From contig CAWBME010000007.1 in assembly GCA_963789825.1 (NCBI GenBank), forward strand, positions 62,001 through 126,000: DNA of 64,000 nt, read 5' to 3'. The notes beneath the pieces were generated by a model. That model saw nothing but the letters and a program-made list of their open reading frames with translations. It was not told where the DNA came from and made no database searches. Shown piece after piece: positions 48,366 through 57,162 of the stretch (the first letter of the stretch is position 1; each line of letters begins with the position of its first letter). Source of the stretch: PFL42 sp963789825 (GTDB lineage: Bacteria > Chloroflexota > Anaerolineae > Anaerolineales > E44-bin32). The translations under genes and the position numbers were made by a program.

Positions 48366-49646
48366 ATGCCCGAACCCACATCGCGCCAGGCCCGATTGGA
48401 ACGGATGCAGCGGCTGCTGGAAATCAGCCGCACCCTGGCGTCGACGCATGACCTGCCGGTTCTGCTCCAGACGATCGTGGACGAGGCGGTCGAACTGACA
48501 GAGAGCGAAGCGGCTTCGATCATGCTCTACGAACCCTCCAAAGGCGAGCTGCGCTTCGAGGCCGTCCACGGGCCGCGGCGCCAGAAGCTGCTGGAGGTCA
48601 GTGTTCCCCTCAAGGGCAGCATCGCCGGCTGGATCTTCCACCACGCCCGCCCAATGGTACTGCACGAGGCGTCGGAAGATCCGCGGGTCTACCGCGCCAT
48701 CGATCAGACTCTGCGCTTCGAGACCCGCTCGCTGCTGGGCGTCCCCCTGCTCCTCAAGCAGGAGCCGATCGGGGTGGTCGAGGCCATCAACAAGCGAGAG
48801 CAGGCCCATTATACCGAAGATGACCTGGCCATTCTTGAGACCCTGGCCGCCCAGGCGGCTGTGGCCATTGACAACACCCGCCTGCTCAGCCAGCTCCAGA
48901 CCGTGAACACCGAGCTGACCCGCCTCGACCGAATGAAGTCCGACTTCATCGCCATCGCCTCGCACGAGCTGCGCACGCCGCTCGGGCTGATCCTCGGCCA
49001 CGCCACCTTTCTCAAGGAGGCCGTCCCCCCGGAATATGCCGAGCAGATAGACGTGATCATTCGCAGCTCGATGCGCCTCAAGACCATCATCGAGGACCTG
49101 TCGACCATCGCCCACAAGGACGAGGGGCAGTCACGCGTTCGCCGCGAGCCGTTCTCCCTCGCCCATCTGGTGGTCGAGGTCGTCGATCGATTCCACGCTA
49201 CTGCCGCCGAGAAGCAGATTGAGCTCGGCTACGACATCCCCGAGGACGATCCGCTGATGGTGGAGGGCGATCGCGAGAAGATCGACGTGGTGGTCACCAA
49301 CCTGGTGCGCAACGCGCTGACCTTCACCGACCCCGGCGGGCAGATCGGGGTGAAGGCGGAAGGTGAAGGCGGGAACGCCAAGGTGTTCGTTGTCGACACC
49401 GGCATCGGCATTCCCACCAGTGAAATCGAGCACATCTTCGATCGCTTCTACCAGGTCGAATCCCACCTCACCCGCCGCCACGGCGGGATGGGGCTCGGCC
49501 TGTCGATCGCCAAGGCGATGGTCGAGCTGCACCATGGCCAGATCTGGTGCGAGAGCAAGGAAGGCACCGGCAGCCTGTTCTGCTTTGCGCTGCCGCAGCG
49601 CGCCCGGGAGGCTTCGCCTGCCTCCAAGGTCTTCATCAACTCCTGA
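48366..49646 (+). CDS. GAF-domain sensor histidine kinase
   Basis: Soluble two-component sensor kinase of about 426 residues. GAF domain about residues 18-165 (MLYEPSKGELRFEAVHG, LLGVPLLLKQEPIGVVEAIN), short coiled linker, HisKA with the phospho-histidine in FIAIASHELRTPL near residue 198, and an ATPase domain with LVRNALTF, VDTGIGIP and GGMGLGLSIAKAMVE. No membrane segments, so it senses a cytoplasmic signal or partner. No response regulator is next to it (orphan). ATG at 48366. Confidence 0.93.
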   Translation: MPEPTSRQARLERMQRLLEISRTLASTHDLPVLLQTIVDEAVELTESEAASIMLYEPSKGELRFEAVHGPRRQKLLEVSVPLKGSIAGWIFHHARPMVLHEASEDPRVYRAIDQTLRFETRSLLGVPLLLKQEPIGVVEAINKREQAHYTEDDLAILETLAAQAAVAIDNTRLLSQLQTVNTELTRLDRMKSDFIAIASHELRTPLGLILGHATFLKEAVPPEYAEQIDVIIRSSMRLKTIIEDLSTIAHKDEGQSRVRREPFSLAHLVVEVVDRFHATAAEKQIELGYDIPEDDPLMVEGDREKIDVVVTNLVRNALTFTDPGGQIGVKAEGEGGNAKVFVVDTGIGIPTSEIEHIFDRFYQVESHLTRRHGGMGLGLSIAKAMVELHHGQIWCESKEGTGSLFCFALPQRAREASPASKVFINS

Positions 49647-49841
49647 CTGCCTGGATTGTTGGTCAGCGCCAGGTCGAGCTGACCCCTTCGGCGCATGAGC
49701 ACCCCAGGGGAATCAGTCATCCCGGAGCGCTGCAGCCGCATGCCGATCCTTCCGGGCACTCTGTCATCCCGAGCATCGTCACATCGTCCTTCCCAGCGAG
49801 CCGTCATCCCGAGAGCCCCCGTGGTCCTTCCGGGCCATCTG

Positions 49842-50407
49842 TCATCCCGAGCGCCCGCCCCGTAGCGAAGCGGAGGGGCAGCGAGGGATCTGCTTGCCGG
49901 GCGCCCGGCTCAATCCATCTCGTCTGGCGGCAAGAAGCAGATCCTTCGCCCCTGCTGGGGGCTCAGGATGACATGCTGGGGTGGGCCATTGGCCACGGCG
50001 ATCCTCCAGTCGGCCTCGGACAAGCCTGTCGGGCGATCGGTCATCCCGAGCGCCCGTCCCGTAGCGAAGCGGAGGGGCAGCGAGGGATCTGCTTGCCGGG
50101 CGCCCGGCTCCATCCATCTCGTCTGGCGGCAAGAAGCAGATCCTTCGCCCCCTGCTGGGGGCTCAGGATGACATGCTGGGGTGGGCCATTGGCCACGGCG
50201 ATCCTCCAGTCGGCCTCGGACAAGCCTGTCGGGCGATCGGTTCATCCCGAGGGATCTGCTTGCCGGGCGCCCGGCTCCATCCATCTTGTCTGGCGGCCAG
50301 AAGCAGATCCTTCGCCCCCTGCTGGGGGCTCAGGATGACATGCTGGGGTGGGCCATTGGCCACGGCGATCCTCCAGTCGGCCTCGGACAAGCCTGTCGGG
50401 CGATCGG
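49842..50407. repeat. Three tandem ~200-bp REP-like palindromic repeats
   Basis: Copies begin at 49842, 50041 and 50242. The first two are about 199 and 201 bases and nearly identical; the third lacks some 34 internal bases after TCATCCCGAG. Each unit begins TCATCCCGAG and carries its inverse CTCAGGATGACA, with an inner pair GGATCTGCTTGCC / GGCAAGAAGCAGATCC, so each can form a long imperfect hairpin, and ends with GGGCGATCGG. Further solitary TCATCCCG(G)AG boxes occur at about 49717, 49763 and 49803. The 49647-50490 interval contains no gene on the plus strand. Confidence 0.85.
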
Positions 50408-51374
50408 TCAACCCGCGCGCAGCCAGCGGCGAAGAAGGGCAGTGTTCGGTCGAGAGGATCCGGTACCGGTGCCGCAGCCGTAGCTGTGCCTTGTCCGCCC
50501 AGCCCGCCTGCGGTAGAATGCTGGGGTCTGTCCGTTCCTGGATTGACACGGGGCGTGGCTCAGCCCGGCTAGAGCGCACGGTTCGGGTCCGTGAGGACGG
50601 CGGTTCAAATCCGCCCGCCCCGACAGCCACAAACGCAACCGCGACGGGTCGAACCTGCACCCGTCGCGGTTGTCTTTGGCAGCCAGCGGTCAGCCGGCCG
50701 GCCTGCTGCTTCCATCGGCCCCCCAGCCCGGCCATCGCCCGTCGGACCGGCGGGAGCCTCAGCGCCAGCAGCCCGAGGACCAAGGCGCCATAGAGCAAGG
50801 GGACACGGATATCCGATTTCACCAACCAGGTGTAATGCACAACGGCCAGCACCGCCGCCAGGTACACCAATCGGTGCAGGCGCGTCCAGCGCCGGCCCAG
50901 GCGCCGCATCCAGCCGCGCGTGGAAGTGATGGCCAGCGGCAGAAGGAGCAGGCCAGCGGCAAAGCCCACCAGCGCGAAACGCTTTTCGAACACAGCCTCC
51001 AGCAGCCGCTGCGGTTCGAAGCCATAGTCCAGCCCGATGAAGATGCCAAAATGGATGGCAGCGTACAGGAAGGCATACAGGCCCAGGGCGCGCCGGACCT
51101 TGAGCGCCGGCCGGAAGCCAAAAACCGTATTCAAGGGCGTACAAGCCAGCGACAGCACCAGCAGCACGAGCGCCGTCTTCCCGGTGCGCAGCGTGGCCGC
51201 CTGGATCGGATTTACGGTCAGTTGATTCGTCAACAGCCCGTAGACGATCAGCGCCAACGGGATCCACGCCCCGAGATGCACCGCCACCCGCAGCCAATTC
51301 CGCCTCAGCCAGGCAAGCCCACCCCTCGCCGCAACAGGGCGACGGGCGACGGCGCCAGACTCAGTAGTTGGCAC
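50163..51374 (-). CDS. msrQ: MsrQ-type heme-binding membrane subunit; C-terminal part of the frame is probably spurious
   Basis: Membrane heme b protein that delivers electrons to periplasmic MsrP for repair of oxidised methionines. The first ~222 residues (to about 50705) match the family: several membrane helices, AIHFGIFIGLDYG, RRWTRLHRLVYLAAVLAVVHYTW-type region with histidine ligands. Beyond that the frame runs on without a stop through the terminator hairpin, antisense to tRNA-Pro and into the tandem repeats, ending at 50163. This extension lacks protein-like character; a frame error near 50700 probably hides the true stop. GTG start at 51374 overlaps msrP by 14 bases. Confidence 0.8.
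   Translation of the reverse strand: MPTTESGAVARRPVAARGGLAWLRRNWLRVAVHLGAWIPLALIVYGLLTNQLTVNPIQAATLRTGKTALVLLVLSLACTPLNTVFGFRPALKVRRALGLYAFLYAAIHFGIFIGLDYGFEPQRLLEAVFEKRFALVGFAAGLLLLPLAITSTRGWMRRLGRRWTRLHRLVYLAAVLAVVHYTWLVKSDIRVPLLYGALVLGLLALRLPPVRRAMAGLGGRWKQQAGRLTAGCQRQPRRVQVRPVAVAFVAVGAGGFEPPSSRTRTVRSSRAEPRPVSIQERTDPSILPQAGWADKAQLRLRHRYRILSTEHCPSSPLAARGLTDRPTGLSEADWRIAVANGPPQHVILSPQQGAKDLLLAARQDGWSRAPGKQIPRDEPIARQACPRPTGGSPWPMAHPSMSS
50491..50519 (+). promoter_or_regulatory. Promoter of tRNA-Pro
   Basis: TTGTCC (50491-50496), a 17-base spacer and TAGAAT (50514-50519), 29 bases before the tRNA 5' end on the plus strand. It is clear of the upstream repeats, so the tRNA appears to be a single transcription unit. 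Confidence 0.65.
50549..50623 (+). tRNA. tRNA-Pro (anticodon CGG)
   Basis: Folds as a complete 75-nt tRNA: acceptor CGGGGCG pairs with CGCCCCG, D stem GCTC/GAGC, anticodon stem CACGG/CCGTG with loop TTCGGGT (anticodon CGG at 50584-50586), T arm GGCGG-TTCAAAT-CCGCC and discriminator A. C1-G72 pairing is typical of bacterial tRNA-Pro. The 3' CCA is not encoded. Reads CCG codons, frequent in this GC-rich genome. Confidence 0.95.
50636..50677 (+). terminator. Rho-independent terminator after tRNA-Pro
   Basis: CAACCGCGACGGGT (50636-50649) pairs perfectly with ACCCGTCGCGGTTG (50659-50672) over a 9-base loop and is followed by TCTTT on the plus strand. It also lies just beyond the homologous end of msrQ on the opposite strand and may serve both converging units. 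Confidence 0.8.
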
Positions 51375-52305
51375 TCAGATCCATCCCAGCGTAGAGCGCG
51401 CCGACTTCCTCTTCATAGCCATTGAACATCAGCGTGTCGCGCCGCTGGAGCTCGCCGATGCGGCGCTCCGAGGCCTGCGACCAGCGCGGGTGATCGACAT
51501 TCGGATTCACGTTGGCGTAGAAGCCGTACTCGTTGGGCGCAGCCGCCATCCACAACGAGGTCGGCTGCTCGGCGACCAGGTCGATCTTGACGATTCCCTT
51601 GATGCTCTTGAAGCCGTACTTCCACGGCACAACCAGTCGAAGCGGCGCTCCATTCTGCGCCGGCAGCGGCTTGCCATACACGCCGGTCGCCAGGATCGCC
51701 AGGTCGTTCATCGCCTCGTCCAGACGCAGACCTTCGAGGTAAGGCCATTCGTACCAGGGGCTCTTCTGGCCGGGCATCTGCTCCGGGTCGAGGATGGCCT
51801 CGAACCGCACATACTGCGCCTCACCCGTCGGACCTGCCTGCTCGATCAGCGCCGCCAGCGGAAGACCCACCCAGGGGATGACCATCGACCAGCCCTCCAC
51901 GCAACGCAAGCGATAGATGCGCTCTTGCTGATCGAACTTCGACAGCAGATCCTCGATGCCATAGGTGCGCGGCGACTCGACCAGCCCCCCGACCTCGACC
52001 GTCCAGGGGGAGGTGGGGAAGTCCTTCGCCAGCTCGGCCACCTCTTCCTTGTCGGTGGTGAACTCGTAGTAGTTGTTGTAGCCGGTCACGGCTTCATAGG
52101 GAGTCAGCGGGTCCCCCAACTCGTCCGTTGCTCCACTCGCGGCGGAGGAGGCGGCCTCCTCCGAGGGGACTGACTCCTCGCCGGGCTGCACGCCGCAGGC
52201 CGCCAGCAGACCGGCGCTGCCGACAGCGCCCGCCGCTCGCATGAACGCCCGTCGGGACAAGTACACATGTTCCGGCGTGATCTCCGAGGGATCGACCTTC
52301 ACCAT
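51361..52305 (-). CDS. msrP: MsrP-type periplasmic molybdopterin methionine-sulfoxide reductase
   Basis: Exported molybdoenzyme of the sulfite-oxidase family, 314 residues. Twin-arginine signal SRRAFMRAAGAVGSAGLLAAC, which also contains a possible lipobox. Cofactor and metal-ligand cysteine in YRLRCVEGWSMVIPWVG; VVPWKYGFKSIKGIVKI is a family motif. It works with MsrQ to rescue oxidised envelope proteins. ATG at 52305 (MVKVDPSEITPEHVYLSRR). Confidence 0.93.
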   Translation of the reverse strand: MVKVDPSEITPEHVYLSRRAFMRAAGAVGSAGLLAACGVQPGEESVPSEEAASSAASGATDELGDPLTPYEAVTGYNNYYEFTTDKEEVAELAKDFPTSPWTVEVGGLVESPRTYGIEDLLSKFDQQERIYRLRCVEGWSMVIPWVGLPLAALIEQAGPTGEAQYVRFEAILDPEQMPGQKSPWYEWPYLEGLRLDEAMNDLAILATGVYGKPLPAQNGAPLRLVVPWKYGFKSIKGIVKIDLVAEQPTSLWMAAAPNEYGFYANVNPNVDHPRWSQASERRIGELQRRDTLMFNGYEEEVGALYAGMDLSANY

Positions 52306-52542
52306 CGCTACCCTACCTCTCTCTTCTCGCACCCCCGGCCAAACCGCCGGGGTCTGAGATTCTGGACGCCATTGACATCACCATTCTCACCAACCCATCG
52401 CATTGGCTGGACAGCTTGCGTGGGATGATGCCGGATGGGCCACTCGATGGAACATATTCTCCCGCGACTTGCCTCGCCGCACCTGAGACTCGAGTAAGAA
52501 CTCAATGAGAAACGGCGACGCAATTGCGAGGGGAGAGCCGCC

Positions 52543-53544
52543 TCAGGCTCGGGCCTGCAGGTTCGGCTGCGCCTGCGCCATGAGCTCCTCGAGCATCAGG
52601 GGAGCGGGCTTCGACGGGTCACGCTCCAGCGACAAGGCCTCGCCTTCGCAGATGGAGATGCAGACCCCGCAGCCCATGCAGCGTTCGCCGTCGATGACGG
52701 GCGTGGATGAACTCCAGGCGAGCGCATCGAAAGGACAGCAGTCCGCGCACGCACCGCACGCCAGGCATTGCGCCTCATCAACGACACAGACGTACCCCGA
52801 GGAAGCCAGCATCGGTGTCCCGTTGCGCGTGGACTGCATCGCACCGCAGCAGCAGGGGCAGCAGTTGCAGATGGCGTAGAACCGCCCCAGCATGGCATCC
52901 TTGAAGAAGGCGTGATGCACATGCCCGCGCGCATGCTCGGCCTCGAGGATCTGCTCGGCTTCGGCAGCGCCGATCGACCGGGCATGTGGGGTGTGGTGCT
53001 GCAGCACCAGGCTGGCGAAGGGTTCGCCGACGATCAGGCACACATCCAGCGGCAAACAAGGAGAGGGACGGGAGGTGCGGCAGGGGCATTCCAGAGCGAC
53101 AATGTGGTCGGGATTGTGCAGCACGATGTCGCGCGCCACAGGGTATGGGATCACGTGCTCGAGGTCGGTGAGGCGGACGTCCTGCTCTACGCGCACAAGC
53201 TGGCGTGCATGGTCCAGCGGCACTACCTTGCCATGGTAGCCGCGCGCATGCCCCAGACCGGCCTCATCCGCGCCGGTCGTCTGCGGCGCGAGGCGCGCCA
53301 CGGCCCCGGCAACCGATCGCAGCCAGCCCGGCAGTTGCCGCCCGCCCGTGCCCAGGCCGATGTACAGATACGTCCAGCGGGCATAGACGTAACCGTGCAG
53401 GAAGTCGAACAGAGAGTAGCCGGCCACGTCCCGGCCCTCGTTCCAGAACGTTCTCCAGCTTGGCCCTTGGCGCCGGTCGTGCAGCCAGGGTGCCGGCTTC
53501 GGCGTTGAAGGAACGGGCGCATCCTTGCCGCTTGGGTCTGCCAT
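52543..53544 (-). CDS. Cysteine-rich 4Fe-4S ferredoxin-domain protein
   Basis: Soluble Fe-S protein of 333 residues. The C-terminus carries two ferredoxin motifs (CLACGACADCCPFDAL and CMGCGVCISICEGEAL). The middle has ALECPCRTSRPSPCLPL and the unusual cluster CNCCPCCCGAM, suggesting an extra metal or Fe-S site. No membrane segments and no catalytic domain recognised; it may pass electrons or sense redox state. It stands 237 bases upstream of msrP with a non-coding gap, so is perhaps separately transcribed. Confidence 0.75.
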   Translation of the reverse strand: MADPSGKDAPVPSTPKPAPWLHDRRQGPSWRTFWNEGRDVAGYSLFDFLHGYVYARWTYLYIGLGTGGRQLPGWLRSVAGAVARLAPQTTGADEAGLGHARGYHGKVVPLDHARQLVRVEQDVRLTDLEHVIPYPVARDIVLHNPDHIVALECPCRTSRPSPCLPLDVCLIVGEPFASLVLQHHTPHARSIGAAEAEQILEAEHARGHVHHAFFKDAMLGRFYAICNCCPCCCGAMQSTRNGTPMLASSGYVCVVDEAQCLACGACADCCPFDALAWSSSTPVIDGERCMGCGVCISICEGEALSLERDPSKPAPLMLEELMAQAQPNLQARA

Positions 53545-53682
53545 CGCCTCGCCTTGCGGTCAGCCACGGGGGTCGCGGCCGGCTCGAGTGTCGGCACAGT
53601 GTAGCATGCCCAGCGGGGCGGGGCAGCCGCTCCGCCTTCCGCAGGCTGGCCAAGAGCTGCGGTTGCGGGTATCCTCGCAAGG

Positions 53683-54282
53683 GTGGATGACAGCCGCATG
53701 AATCCCGCTCGCCGCCGTGCACATGGACAGGCCCTGCGCATCCTGCAATCCCGACCGGTATATCTTGACACCGAGACCACCGGACTGGGTTCGGAGGCGG
53801 AGATCGTCGAGATCGCCGTGCTGGATTTCGAGGGGGAGCCGCTCTTCGAATCCCTGGTACGTCCGACAGGGCCCATCCCGCCGGACGCCACGGGGGTGCA
53901 CGGCATCACGACCAGCATGGTCGCCGGCGCCCCGGACTGGCGCAGCGTGTGGCTTGAGGTCGAGCCGATCCTGGGCGGGCGGCTGGTCGCCATCTACAAT
54001 GCTGAGTTCGACTTGCGCATGATGCGTCTTGCCCACCGCCGCGCATCCTTGGCCTGGGCACTTCCGCCCGACCAGTTCACCTGCCTGATGGAGCTGTACG
54101 CCGAGTATCGCGGCGACTGGAACCCGATCCGGCGATCCTACCGTTGGCACAGCCTGGAGGCTGCCCGTCAACAGTGCGCGCTGCCGCTGGCCAACTCCCA
54201 CCGCGCGGCGCAGGACGCCCGTCTGGCCCGGATGCTGCTCGAGCATATGGCCCGGGCCTCCACCGAGCCTGCCGACAGCTGA
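53683..54282 (+). CDS. DEDDh 3'-5' exonuclease (DnaQ/epsilon-like)
   Basis: Exonuclease of about 199 residues. Exo I motif VYLDTETTGLG, Exo II YNAEFDLRMM, Exo III HRAAQDARLARMLL, giving the DEDDh set. It lacks a polymerase-binding tail, so it may proofread or degrade nucleic acid on its own. Start at 53683 or the ATG at 53698 (MNPARRRAHG). The thioesterase gene follows 16 bases later. Confidence 0.88.
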   Translation: MDDSRMNPARRRAHGQALRILQSRPVYLDTETTGLGSEAEIVEIAVLDFEGEPLFESLVRPTGPIPPDATGVHGITTSMVAGAPDWRSVWLEVEPILGGRLVAIYNAEFDLRMMRLAHRRASLAWALPPDQFTCLMELYAEYRGDWNPIRRSYRWHSLEAARQQCALPLANSHRAAQDARLARMLLEHMARASTEPADS

Positions 54283-54298
54283 CGACGAAAGGCAGCGC

Positions 54299-54784
54299 AT
54301 GGCACAGGAGAGCAAGTTCTTCCAGGACTACATGCCGGGCAACGTGTGTTTCGGCTGCGGCGCAGAGAACCCGGACGGGCTGCAGATCAAGAGCTTCTGG
54401 GACGGGGACGAGGGCGTCTGCACCTTCCAGTCCCAGCCCAAGTACCATGGCTGGGAGACGGTGATCAACGGCGGCATCCTGGCCACGCTCGTCGATTGCC
54501 ACACCATGTGCACCGCCATGGCCGACGCCTATCGGCGCGAGGGACGCGCCCTCGGGTCGGCGCCGGTCTATCGGTATGCCACCGGCACCATCACCGTGCG
54601 TTACCGCAAGCCAACTCCCAATGATCGCCCGATCGAGGTGCGCGCCCGCGTGCTCGAGGTCAAGGGACGCAAGACACGCTTGACCTTCGAGGTGAAGGCA
54701 GACGGCGTGGTGACCGCTGACGGCGAGGCAATCGGATTCCGCGTGCTGGAGGGGGAGCCGGAGGACGGGAGCCTGTTTCGCTAA
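54299..54784 (+). CDS. PaaI/hot-dog-fold acyl-CoA thioesterase-like protein
   Basis: Hot-dog fold protein of 161 residues. NVCFGCGAENPDGLQIKSFW and the core helix region INGGILATLVDCHTMCTAM match the PaaI-like thioesterase family, with Asp in the hot-dog helix as probable catalytic residue. Cotranscribed with the exonuclease upstream; no functional link is obvious. Intact. Confidence 0.85.
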   Translation: MAQESKFFQDYMPGNVCFGCGAENPDGLQIKSFWDGDEGVCTFQSQPKYHGWETVINGGILATLVDCHTMCTAMADAYRREGRALGSAPVYRYATGTITVRYRKPTPNDRPIEVRARVLEVKGRKTRLTFEVKADGVVTADGEAIGFRVLEGEPEDGSLFR

Positions 54785-54848
54785 GGGCTTCGTGGCCGGG
54801 CGGGCAGACGGACACGCCGATCATCCGGTCTGACGGGGATGGGAGCGG

Positions 54849-55076
54849 TCAGCCCGGCGGGTCCTGGGGACGGGGCGGTTCGTCGTCATCGCCCAGGCGC
54901 TCGATGAACTCCTCAAAGACATTCAGCCGGGTTCGATCGCCACTCTCGGGTGGGCGGCGCTTGGTCTTGGGGCGGGCCCGACGGGCTTCGGCGGCGGTTG
55001 ACAGATCCTGCAGCAATCCTGTTTGCCACAGCACCAGGTACAGCAGCAGGGCGACCAGTCCAATCACCGGCAACAT
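54849..55076 (-). CDS. Small single-span membrane protein of unknown function
   Basis: About 75 residues: one N-terminal hydrophobic helix (LPVIGLVALLLYLVLWQTG) followed by a basic segment (ARRARPKTKRRPPES) and an acidic, proline-rich tail (LGDDDEPPRPQDPPG). ATG at 55076 is chosen because it puts the helix at the N-terminus; a longer frame reaches 55175. Convergent with the thioesterase gene. No family recognised. Confidence 0.6.
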   Translation of the reverse strand: MLPVIGLVALLLYLVLWQTGLLQDLSTAAEARRARPKTKRRPPESGDRTRLNVFEEFIERLGDDDEPPRPQDPPG

Positions 55077-55206
55077 AGCAATCAGCTCCTGTTCCTTTCG
55101 TCGGCTTCCTGAGCGTGACCCTACGCATCGGGCCCCCGCTGCACACATCCTATCACAGCGCACGCCGACGGGCACGCCAGCCCAGCGCGAACTGCGCCTG
55201 GCGGGA

Positions 55207-56170
55207 TCAATCCACCTTCGGTGACAGGCTGTATTGCCGGCCGCGGTGTGAGAGGGCGTTCAGAAAGCGCTCGGCCTGCTCGTACCCGCGGAAGCGCTTC
55301 TCCGCTCTGCGGAAGTCCGGTGTGTGATAGCGCCGCCGGCCACCTTCGCGCTGGGCGCCGAGGACACGATGCAGCAGCTCATGGTACAGCACGTACGCCA
55401 CCACCTGCTCTGGCACGTCCGGTGCGTCGAGCCTGCGGCTGAGCACGATCGTGTCGGTTGCCGGCTCGAACCGCCCGAACTCGCGCAGCGTCGAAATGTG
55501 GTTCCACTGGATCCTGGGCATCCCCAGTCGAGCGTCAAAGTAGTCCCGGTTGACGGATCGGAAGATCGCCTCGAGGTCGTGCGTCCGTCCAGCCATCCTC
55601 GGCGCCGAGACCGCCCCGCCCGCCTGCTCCACGGCCTGCAGACGATTGCGGAACGCGGCGCTTTCGGCAAAGGCGTGAACGGCGGCCCGGTGCTGCTTCT
55701 TGCGGGTATAGGGAAGGGCCATCTTGACCAGGCTGGCGATCACCTCCGCCGGCGCCATCAGGAACCCCTCGCTGATCGAAAGCCGGATGTCATCGCCATG
55801 ACGGAAGCCACGATACAGCCCTGGGAGATGGGTGATCTCGATCGCGCGGCCGTGAATCGACCTGCATCGCCAGGCGCAGGGTGTGCAGATGCTCGCGCAG
55901 CCTCGGTTCATCGGCCAGATAGCTCAGCCACTGGTAGGCCCGTCGCGAAGGATCGGGCAGGGTCTCGGGGCCAACGCCGGCCCGCTCGAGCAGGACGCCA
56001 ACTTCCGCCAACTGCTCCAGGATCTCGGCATGCACAGCTTCGACCGAATCCGCCTCCTGCCTGCCGCCAGAGGCCGGGGCAGCCAGCTCCCGCAGCCTTA
56101 CCTGCAGCCGACGCTGCAGCCCCACCAACCCCCGCAGCCGCACACCGCGATCCTGGGTCTCGCCGGTCAT
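55207..56170 (-). CDS. SprT-like zinc metallopeptidase-domain protein with N-terminal helical region (frame break)
   Basis: About 320 codons. The N-terminal ~100 residues are helical and charged (RLRGLVGLQRRLQVRLREL, DPSRRAYQWLSYLADE). A break near 55865 joins to the C-terminal domain with THDLEAIFRSVNRDYFDARL, the zinc motif YHELLHRVLGA and RRYHTPDFRRAEKRF, as in SprT/wss1-like proteases. The first part resembles no family I know, so the fusion may be distinctive. ATG at 56170 begins MTGETQDRGVRL. Confidence 0.75.
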
Positions 56171-57162
56171 CTCCCGCGCACGCTCCTCTTCCTCCCCGGG
56201 TTCCGCCGCTTGCGCCGAGCCCCTTCGGGCCAGATCCCGCGTAGCATACCATGTCGACCCAACGGGTCGGTCTCCCGGAGCGTGGCACGCCTCCGGCGAT
56301 GCGTGCGCTTCGGAGTGCGGTGGGGTCGTGGGCCCCGAAGGGGGACACTTGGCGGTGTACGAACAGTGCCGGAGCGGCTTGGGCCAACCAGAAGAGGGCG
56401 TCCGTTCCTGCAGCCACGCCTCACCCAACCCAGCCAACCCCTGTCCCCGGGACGGCATGCCCAGTGCGGCGAGCCTCCCTTGGAGAGCGCCCCTGGCATG
56501 CGCTCAGCCGCGCAGCCGGGTCAGCCAGCCGCGCATGCGTGGGGCCAAGACCTCGATGGGAAACCAATGGGCCTACAGCGCCCGAGTGCCTGGGCTCCAT
56601 CCGGCGCCTGGTCGAACCCGCTTCGGGAGGGCTCGTGCCGGGCTTCGGCACCCCTCCTCCAAGCAGGCCCAGGCTTCTTCTTCTGCGGGTAGCGCCGGAG
56701 GGCACGCGCCGCCGGCTGCGACGGGGTGCGTCGAGGGAGGAATGGTGAGCACCGCTGCGAACCTGGCCCGCTGCCCAGAGGAGCGCCAAGGCTGGAAGCC
56801 GGGTTTTCCGAGGAGACATCGCGGGCGCATGCTTGACGCCTGCTGATAAGCTCAGAGGGAACGGACGAACCTTCCGGCAAGCCACGCTGGCGGGGGAGGG
56901 GAACCGCACCACGATCTGCATGGCGAAGGTGCCCAGCCGCGAGATCGATGGGCCGAGCGCAAGTGGCTGTGACGACCAACGAGGCGGCAGCAGTGCACAC
57001 AGGAGGCCGCCGGCTGCGATGGCAAGCACCGCCCGGCTGAGGACAAGAAACGCGGAATGGTGGAACTGCGGTGCGCTAAGCGGCCGGGTGTGGGCGAGGT
57101 TGTGGGCCAGACTCGCCGCTGATAGGGCAGCATCCCCGCTGCAGTCCACCGGTCCAGGCGCA
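56171..57162. other. Non-coding stretch of ~1 kb with no recognisable gene
   Basis: Long open frames exist on both strands but they are GC-driven and have no protein-like motifs, consistent ribosome sites or family resemblance. No tRNA, known structured RNA or tandem repeat is apparent. Its length is unusual for this compact region; a decayed gene or an unknown RNA remains possible. Confidence 0.5.

Noticed and set aside
49842..50407. CRISPR array
   Set aside because: Repeat units are about 200 bases with only three copies and no short repeat/spacer alternation; no cas genes are present.
50163..50705. C-terminal extension of MsrQ
   Set aside because: It reads through a terminator hairpin, the antisense of a tRNA and repeats, and adds about 180 residues beyond family length.
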